From the NCBI GenBank assembly GCA_013140715.1, contig JABFSG010000021.1:1-52068 (forward strand): a stretch of DNA of 52,068 nt. Reading direction: 5' to 3'. Under the pieces are notes generated by a model that was not told the DNA's origin, searched no databases, and was given only the letters and a program-made list of their open reading frames with translations. Made by a program: the position numbers and the translations under genes. This stretch comes from Nitrospiraceae bacterium (GTDB taxonomy: Bacteria > Nitrospirota > Nitrospiria > Nitrospirales > Nitrospiraceae). Shown in pieces: positions 46,381 through 52,068 of this stretch. Each line of letters opens with the position of its first letter. Positions within the stretch are counted from its first letter, which is position 1.

Positions 46381-47541
46381 CTAGGGTGCTAACGATACGA
46401 CCAATGATTCGGCTTTTTCTCTGGCCCAGCGATCTGCCTGCAGCGCGTCTTCCAACGTTTCGATCTCTCTGGGGCTGTGGTCGTCCATCGTACTGCGGAT
46501 AATTTCTACAATGTTGGTAAACCGGATGCCGCCATTCAAGAAGGCCTCGACCGCGATTTCGTTCGCAGCATTCATTGTGGCAGGCATCGTACCACCGATG
46601 CGGAGTGACTCATATCCAAGGCTCAAACAGGGAAACCGTTCATGATCCGGTTTGCAGAAGGTCAATTTTGCGATTTCCGTGAGATCCAAGGAAGGGAGAT
46701 CGAGCGGCAGTCGTCCCGGGTGGTGCATGGCGTAAGAAATAGGTGTTCTCATATCCGGCAATCCCAATTGTGCGATCATTGAACGGTCCTGATATTCTAC
46801 CAGAGAGTGAATGATGCTTTCCCGGTGGATCATAACCTCGATCTGGGATTCAGGGATGTCGAAGAGCCACCGGGCCTCCACGACTTCAAGCCCCTTGTTC
46901 ATCAGGGTAGCGGAATCGATCGTGATTTTGGCGCCCATTTTCCAGTTAGGATGTTGGAGCGCCCGCTCCGGCGTGACATCCTGCAACTCCTCCCGGCCCA
47001 GGGTCCAGAGAGCCCCTCCGGAAGCGGTCAAGATCAATCGGCGGACATCCTCCTTGCGATGACCCTCCAATGACTGGAAGATCGCGCTGTGTTCACTATC
47101 GACTGGGAAGATACGAACGCCATGCCGCCGCGCCTCGTCCTGCATCAGTTTTCCGGCCATGACCATCGGCTCTTTATTGGCCAAGGCGATTTGTTTCCCG
47201 CTTCTAATTGCCGCAAGGGTCGGCACAAGACCGGCTCCACCGACGATAGCGGAGATGACAAGTTCCGCTTCCGGCGCAGAAGCGACCTGAACCAAGCCCT
47301 CTTCTCCAGATAAGATTTCGACGGGCAGATCTGTACAACGTTTCCGGAGCCTGGCAGCAGCAGAAACATCCGATAGAGCGACTATGCGGGGTTTGAACAG
47401 ACGGATCTGGTCCTCAAGTTTTTCATCGTTGCAGCCGGCAGTCAGCCCTGCGACGCAAAACTCTTCTGGAAACCGTTCTACAATATCGAGGGTGTTGGTT
47501 CCGATCGACCCGGTAGATCCGAGAATAACGATTGTTTTCAT
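46381..47541 (-). CDS. dxr: 1-deoxy-D-xylulose-5-phosphate reductoisomerase
   Basis: Second step of the MEP isoprenoid pathway, making MEP with NADPH. ILGSTGSIGTNTLDIV is the NADPH site, ANKEPMVMAG and PVDSEHSAIFQSL follow, and the C-terminal helical region ends the protein. ATG 47541 follows GAAGGAGC and fits the family N-terminus; the frame also opens at 47565. 386 aa. It supplies the C5 units used by UppS two genes upstream. Confidence 0.96.
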   Translation of the reverse strand: MKTIVILGSTGSIGTNTLDIVERFPEEFCVAGLTAGCNDEKLEDQIRLFKPRIVALSDVSAAARLRKRCTDLPVEILSGEEGLVQVASAPEAELVISAIVGGAGLVPTLAAIRSGKQIALANKEPMVMAGKLMQDEARRHGVRIFPVDSEHSAIFQSLEGHRKEDVRRLILTASGGALWTLGREELQDVTPERALQHPNWKMGAKITIDSATLMNKGLEVVEARWLFDIPESQIEVMIHRESIIHSLVEYQDRSMIAQLGLPDMRTPISYAMHHPGRLPLDLPSLDLTEIAKLTFCKPDHERFPCLSLGYESLRIGGTMPATMNAANEIAVEAFLNGGIRFTNIVEIIRSTMDDHSPREIETLEDALQADRWAREKAESLVVSLAP

Positions 47542-47551
47542 AGGCGCTCCT

Positions 47552-48448
47552 TCACTCACTGACACGTAGCCGGCTTGCCAAGGTTACATAGTAGTAGAAG
47601 GCAGGGGCGGCGAACAAGAGACTATCGAGACGATCGAGCATACCGCCATGGCCAGGCAAGATCCCGCCGGAGTCTTTCATGCCGACGCTGCGTTTCATGA
47701 CTGACTCGGTCAGGTCGCCCCAGAGGCCTGTCACGGTCAATAGGATAGCCAAAATCAAACAGTCAAGACCTGATAGCTCGGGGAGAAACCACCAACGAGC
47801 GATATACCCGACGATTATGGCACCAATTAAGCCGCCGACCAAGCCCTCAACGGTTTTTTTTGGACTAATTCTGGGAGCCAAGCGATGCCGTCCGAAAAGT
47901 GTGCCGACATAGTATGCGCCGGTATCGGAAGCCCAGGTTACCAGTAGAAGGAAGAAGATCAGCCATTCTCCCTCTGGTAGGAGCCTCGTCATGGAGAGCG
48001 TACCGAGCGTGAGGCCCAAGTAGAGAACGCCAAACAGGGTCAGGGCTCCATCCTTCAGGCTCTGTTCGAGGGGCGAGCGGCTAAAGAGTGGGACCGAAAC
48101 GATACAGACCAGCGTGGCCAGAAGGGCGGGGCCGATGATGTCCGGCCTGTGTGTTCCAAGAATCACAGCGGTGAATCCTGTCATGCCGATTCCTGTCAGC
48201 CATGCGTGACCTCGGTCGCCGAAGCATATTCGGTAGAACTCGAAGAGGGCGAGTGCTCCAGCCAGCACCACGACACCGGAAAATGCGAGGGGCGGGAGGT
48301 AGCGAATGACGGCATACACGAGCGGGGCCAGGACCAGAATGGTATAGATTCGACGTGGATCGAACCGAGGTGCGGTTACCGGAGTTGGGTCAGCCTGCTG
48401 TTGGCCGGTGGTTTTATATTCCTGCATGGAGAGGTTGAGGTCTACCAC
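47552..48448 (-). CDS. cdsA: Phosphatidate cytidylyltransferase
   Basis: Polytopic membrane enzyme making CDP-diacylglycerol from phosphatidate and CTP. The signature is SPKKTVEGLVGGLIGAIIVG and MKRSVGMKDSGGILPGHGGM, followed by LDRLDSLLFAAP. About seven to eight hydrophobic segments are seen. GTG 48448 overlaps the last base of uppS; an ATG at 48427 is an alternative. Its product feeds PgsA, encoded in the other cluster. Confidence 0.93.
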   Translation of the reverse strand: MVDLNLSMQEYKTTGQQQADPTPVTAPRFDPRRIYTILVLAPLVYAVIRYLPPLAFSGVVVLAGALALFEFYRICFGDRGHAWLTGIGMTGFTAVILGTHRPDIIGPALLATLVCIVSVPLFSRSPLEQSLKDGALTLFGVLYLGLTLGTLSMTRLLPEGEWLIFFLLLVTWASDTGAYYVGTLFGRHRLAPRISPKKTVEGLVGGLIGAIIVGYIARWWFLPELSGLDCLILAILLTVTGLWGDLTESVMKRSVGMKDSGGILPGHGGMLDRLDSLLFAAPAFYYYVTLASRLRVSE

Positions 48449-49233
48449 TATGTAGAAACGGTGCTGAGTACGCGACCGAATCGCCGTTCGCGTCGCTGGT
48501 ATTCCAGCAAGGCCAGCAAGAGTTCACGGCGGCGGAAGTCGGGCCACAGGGTTGGCGTGAAATAGAGTTCGGTATAGGCGAGTTGCCAGAGGAGAAAGTT
48601 ACTGATTCGCGTTTCGCCGCTGGTACGAATCAACAGGTCCGGGTCGGGCAGTTCATGGGTGTACAGATATTGTTGAATACGGGACTCGTCCACGTCGTCC
48701 GGTCGAAGATTTCCGTCTTGTGCTTCATGCAGGAGTTCGCGCACCGCGTCTACGATCTCAGCCCGGCCGCCATAGCTAAGGGCGACTGTGAGATGTAGTC
48801 TGTCGAGGTGGGAAGTTTCCTGTTCGGCAGTCCGAACCCATTGGAGAGCAGATGCTGGGAGGGAATCCAGCCGACCGATTGTGCGTAACCGGACGCCCTG
48901 CTCAATGAGTTTGGCTCGTTCCGTCGAGAGGTAGTACTCGAGCAAACCCATGAGCGAGGAAATTTCCTGAACGGGACGGTTCCAATTTTCCTGTGAAAAC
49001 GCATAAATTGTGAGGGCGTTGATGCCGAGCTCCAAACAGACCGTGATCATCTCCCGGACAGACTTGATCCCTTCCTGATGGCCGGCAACGCGCGAGAGAT
49101 GTTGCATTTCTGCCCAGCGTCCATTGCCATCCATGATAATAGCGATGTGCTTGGGTAAGAGGTCTGGTTCGAGTTTTGCGGTTAGCTCTTCGATGGATAG
49201 CTGATCTACGGACGGCAAGTCTTTTGTGTCCAT
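48448..49233 (-). CDS. uppS: Isoprenyl transferase (undecaprenyl diphosphate synthase)
   Basis: Cis-prenyltransferase that makes undecaprenyl diphosphate, the lipid carrier for peptidoglycan and LPS. HIAIIMDGNGRWAEMQ and the later RTSGETRISNFLLWQLAYTE are defining motifs. 261 aa with a short N-terminal extension. First gene of the run uppS-cdsA-dxr-rseP-proS; the promoter candidate at 49289-49317 lies just upstream. Confidence 0.95.
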   Translation of the reverse strand: MDTKDLPSVDQLSIEELTAKLEPDLLPKHIAIIMDGNGRWAEMQHLSRVAGHQEGIKSVREMITVCLELGINALTIYAFSQENWNRPVQEISSLMGLLEYYLSTERAKLIEQGVRLRTIGRLDSLPASALQWVRTAEQETSHLDRLHLTVALSYGGRAEIVDAVRELLHEAQDGNLRPDDVDESRIQQYLYTHELPDPDLLIRTSGETRISNFLLWQLAYTELYFTPTLWPDFRRRELLLALLEYQRRERRFGRVLSTVST

Positions 49234-49288
49234 AAAAGTACTGTCGGTAAAGATTCCCTTTCACAGGGGTCGTATGGTAGGTGGCCAA

Positions 49289-49317
49289 AGTCTACTGATG
49301 AGGAGAAGGAATGTCAA
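49289..49317 (-). promoter_or_regulatory. Probable sigma70 promoter of the uppS-proS operon
   Basis: Read on the minus strand: TTGACA (49317-49312), exactly 17 bases, then TAGACT (49294-49289), four of six for the -10. Transcription would start near 49282, about 50 bases before the uppS ATG. Confidence 0.55.
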
Positions 49318-49441
49318 ATTATTTTTCGTAAAACTCCTGTAAAAGCGAAGAGTTGGATGAATTCTCATTGCGCCTTTGGAAATCGATCAGCTATACTTCC
49401 TCGTCTATTTGTATGCCAGCCATCGCGAGGATCTATCGACC

Positions 49442-50872
49442 ATGGGTGAACTTGTTCAGCTGACGTCCTTTGGTCTCACTGAAGGAGATGTGATTGGGGC
49501 GCTTGGGCGAGTCAAAGTTCGTGCTGTTGACTATGCAGATCTCTACTTCGAGTCCTGTGTGTCGGAATCGGTCTCGATGGAAGAATCTCTCGTTAAGCGG
49601 GCGACGAAAAATGTGTCGCAGGGGGTAGGAATACGAGCGACAGCGGGGGAGAAAACCGGTTTTGCCTATTCGGATGAATTGACAAAATCGGCGCTTGAAC
49701 TCGCGGCCGATACAGCCAGATGTATCGCCAATTCACCGAGTGGGACAGATCCGGTTCCAGTACCGACCGGTCGACGCCCAACGAGAGATCTCTATCCGAT
49801 TGAACGGGCTCAAGCGGAAGTCGCCACGGCGGATCGTGTGTCCTTACTGAACGCCATCGACGCCGAGGCGCGTCGATACGACTCACGCATCAAGAATGTC
49901 ATGGCCTCGTTCAATACGGAATATAAGGTGATAGTGGTGGCCACGTCGGATGGAACGCTGATCGGGGATGTGCAGCCGCTTTCGAGACTGCAAGTGACCT
50001 GTATCGCCGAAGAGAATGGCCAGCGCCAGTCTGGCTCGTTCGGCGGGGGGGGACGTATTGGATTTGAGTTCTATCATGAGGGCGGTCGGTATCTGCGATT
50101 TGCTCGGGAAGCGGCACGTGAAGCGATTCTCAACCTCTCTGCCGTCGAAGCGCCGGCGGGTGTGATGCCGGTCGTGCTGGGTGGAGGTTGGCCGGGAATT
50201 TTACTACACGAAGCCATTGGCCATGGCTTGGAGGCGGACTTCAATCGCAAGAAAACTTCGGCCTTCTCTCACCTTCTCGGCAAACGGGTGGCGTCGGATG
50301 TCTGTACGATCGTCGATGATGGCACCTTGCCGGGCCGGCGTGGTTCCCTCAACATGGACGACGAAGGAACTCCGACTGCCCGCACGGTGCTCATTGAAAA
50401 CGGAATTCTGCGTGGCTACATCACCGACAAGTTAAATGCGCGTCTCATGGGTATTCCTGTGACCGGCAACGGGAGGCGTGAAAGTTACCAAAGCGTGGTG
50501 CTGCCGCGAATGACGAATACATTTATGTTGGCTGGAACGTCGGATCCCGAGGAGATTATCCGTTCGGTCGATCGCGGGTTGTATGCCGTGTCGTTCGGTG
50601 GCGGGCAGGTGGATATTACCAACGGGAAATTTGTGTTTTCCGCCAGCGAAGCTTACTTGATCGAGGGAGGGAAGGTGACGAGGCCGGTCAAGGGAGCTAC
50701 ATTGATCGGTAGCGGTCCAGAGATTCTCACCAAAGTCTCGATGGTCGGGCGGGATCTCAAACTCGACGAAGGCATCGGTACCTGTGGCAAGGAAGGGCAG
50801 TCCGTTCCTGTGGGTGTCGGTCTGCCGACGATTCGAATCGACGAGATCACTGTAGGCGGGACGCAGCAATGA
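49442..50872 (+). CDS. tldD: TldD metalloprotease subunit
   Basis: TldD pairs with PmbA (TldE) as a heterodimeric zinc protease that degrades unfolded peptides and matures ribosomal peptides such as microcins. The zinc motif is HEAIGHGLEAD (His-Glu-x3-His form), and GGGGRIGFEFYHEGG and the C-terminal GGGQVDITNGKFVF blocks agree. ATG 49442 is chosen over TTG 49376 because it fits the family length (476 aa). The stop overlaps the pmbA ATG by two bases. Confidence 0.93.
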   Translation: MGELVQLTSFGLTEGDVIGALGRVKVRAVDYADLYFESCVSESVSMEESLVKRATKNVSQGVGIRATAGEKTGFAYSDELTKSALELAADTARCIANSPSGTDPVPVPTGRRPTRDLYPIERAQAEVATADRVSLLNAIDAEARRYDSRIKNVMASFNTEYKVIVVATSDGTLIGDVQPLSRLQVTCIAEENGQRQSGSFGGGGRIGFEFYHEGGRYLRFAREAAREAILNLSAVEAPAGVMPVVLGGGWPGILLHEAIGHGLEADFNRKKTSAFSHLLGKRVASDVCTIVDDGTLPGRRGSLNMDDEGTPTARTVLIENGILRGYITDKLNARLMGIPVTGNGRRESYQSVVLPRMTNTFMLAGTSDPEEIIRSVDRGLYAVSFGGGQVDITNGKFVFSASEAYLIEGGKVTRPVKGATLIGSGPEILTKVSMVGRDLKLDEGIGTCGKEGQSVPVGVGLPTIRIDEITVGGTQQ

Positions 50873-52068
50873 ATCGACCGATACGACAAGGCGACGGGTA
50901 TAGCCAGCTTGCTATAGATCTCTTGGCCAAGGCAAAGAGCAGTGGGGCAACAGAGGCAGACATCATTATTGCCGACGGCGAAACGTTATCGGTGCAAGTT
51001 CGGTTGGGTGCGGTCGATCGGCTTACCAAGGCGCGGGAAAAACATCTCGGCTTACGTGTGTTTGTCGGCAAACGTTCCGCCAGTACCTCCACTTCCGATT
51101 TCTCAGCTGATTCTTTGAATCGACTGGTTGCCGAGACCTGTATTTTGGCAAAGGCCGTAGTAGAGGATCAAGTATCCGGTTTGCCGGCGGGGGATCAGAT
51201 GGCCGGAGAGAGGCCGGACTTGAATCTGTACGATCCCACCAAATTAGATACGGAGCAGCAGATCGAATTGGCAAAACGTGTAGAAGCTGCCGCCATGTCT
51301 ACGGACGAGCGTGTCACAAATTCTGAGGGAGGGGACTTCGACTCTTCAGCGGGGCGTGTCGTACTGGGCAACAGCCATGGATTTCTAGGGGAGTACCAGA
51401 GTTCCAGCTTTTCGATGTCGGTGTCGCCCGTCGCAACCGATCCGGCGAGCGGGGCCATGCAGCGTGATCCGTGGTATGCGGTACAAAGGATATTTGCCAG
51501 GCTGGATTCTCCGGAAGCGGTAGGATTGGAAGCAGCGCGGCGGGTGGTCCGAAAGCTCGGAGCGAGAAAAGTCGCCACCCAACGAGTTCCTGTCGTGTTC
51601 GAATCCGAGGCGGCGGGAAGTCTCATGGGAAATCTCTGCAGCGCTGTGTCGGGTTACTCGCTTTACAAAGGAGCGTCGTTTCTGGCCGGCCAATTGAATA
51701 AACCACTGGCCCCTGAATTTGTGACAGTTTATGACGATGGACGAATGGCTGGAGGCTTGGGTTCCCGACCGTTCGATGGCGAAGGTCTGCCGACTAGAAA
51801 AACGACCGTCGTGGAACGAGGGGTGTTGAAGAGCTATCTTCTCGACACCTATTCAGGAAGGAAACTTGGGTTGGCATCGACCGGGAATGCTTCGCGTAGC
51901 GTCGGTGAGAATCCGTCAGTCGGTCCTACGAATTTCTATCTTGCACCTGGGACGAAGACGGCGCACGACATTATCAAGACGGTGAAGCAGGGGCTGTATG
52001 TTACGGACCTTATCGGCTTCGGCATCAACATGGTGACCGGGGATTACTCACGAGGGGCTGCGGGGTTT
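50869..52068 (+). CDS. pmbA: PmbA/TldE family protein, cut by the window end
   Basis: The open frame from ATG 50869 runs 400 codons to the end of the window with no stop. Typical PmbA blocks are seen: VRLGAVDRLTKAREKHLGL, VTNSEGGDFDSSAG, FESEAAGSLMGNLCSAVSG and STGNASRSVGENPSVGPTNF. It lacks an HExxH-type motif, as expected for the non-catalytic partner. Overlaps tldD (ATGA), so the two subunits are co-translated. The last 40 or so residues are missing. Confidence 0.92.
   Translation, partial: MNRPIRQGDGYSQLAIDLLAKAKSSGATEADIIIADGETLSVQVRLGAVDRLTKAREKHLGLRVFVGKRSASTSTSDFSADSLNRLVAETCILAKAVVEDQVSGLPAGDQMAGERPDLNLYDPTKLDTEQQIELAKRVEAAAMSTDERVTNSEGGDFDSSAGRVVLGNSHGFLGEYQSSSFSMSVSPVATDPASGAMQRDPWYAVQRIFARLDSPEAVGLEAARRVVRKLGARKVATQRVPVVFESEAAGSLMGNLCSAVSGYSLYKGASFLAGQLNKPLAPEFVTVYDDGRMAGGLGSRPFDGEGLPTRKTTVVERGVLKSYLLDTYSGRKLGLASTGNASRSVGENPSVGPTNFYLAPGTKTAHDIIKTVKQGLYVTDLIGFGINMVTGDYSRGAAGF

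Overview
The window looks like part of a chromosome of a Gram-negative bacterium, most likely of the Nitrospira lineage (phylum Nitrospirota). The call rests on moderately high GC, genes for lipopolysaccharide (Kdo and heptose) synthesis, the gene neighbourhoods, and an intergenic hairpin repeat of a type I associate with Nitrospira genomes. The last point is memory, not a search. No rRNA, tRNA, CRISPR array or transposase gene was seen.

Layout. 137-5196 (+): UDP-glucuronate decarboxylase, proA and two unrecognised genes. 5347-16736 (+): a pyrimidine operon (pyrR, pyrB, pyrC, a DUF4149-like membrane protein, carA, sppA, an M48 lipoprotein protease, carB, greA, SAM hydroxide adenosyltransferase). 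Its leader has a promoter, a PyrR-type RNA hairpin beside a Shine-Dalgarno, a 45-codon leader ORF and an intrinsic terminator inside that ORF. 16795-19605 (-): a small accessory patch with an intact antitoxin, a broken toxin gene, a 190-bp palindrome and an AIPR-family (abortive infection) gene. 19765-21153 (-): bioA.

21303-30877 (+): lepA, lepB, the heptose kinase, kdsB, pyrG, kdsA, kdsD, pgsA and plsY. This is an envelope cluster in which CTP synthase sits among the CTP-using Kdo pathway genes. Two copies of a dispersed hairpin repeat lie directly after the pyrG and kdsD stop codons. 31290-34476: a lipoprotein, two very small proteins, a methyltransferase and a PagL-like outer-membrane protein. 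34828-38881: two RRM RNA-binding proteins, a small protein, a fatty-acid desaturase and a DEAD-box helicase, together resembling a cold-adaptation group. 38882-40573: small genes, one apparently starting at AUC, and a PilZ protein.

40682-49233 (-): a GAF-containing GspE/PilB-type ATPase, then proS, rseP, dxr, cdsA and uppS in the conserved order (transcribed uppS to proS). 49442-52068 (+): tldD and the start of pmbA, which runs off the window.

The strongest candidates for something new are the PyrR leader at 5347-5560, the AUC-start gene at 39012-39200, the palindrome at 17622-17810, and the hairpin repeats whose outer stems differ in sequence but keep pairing.
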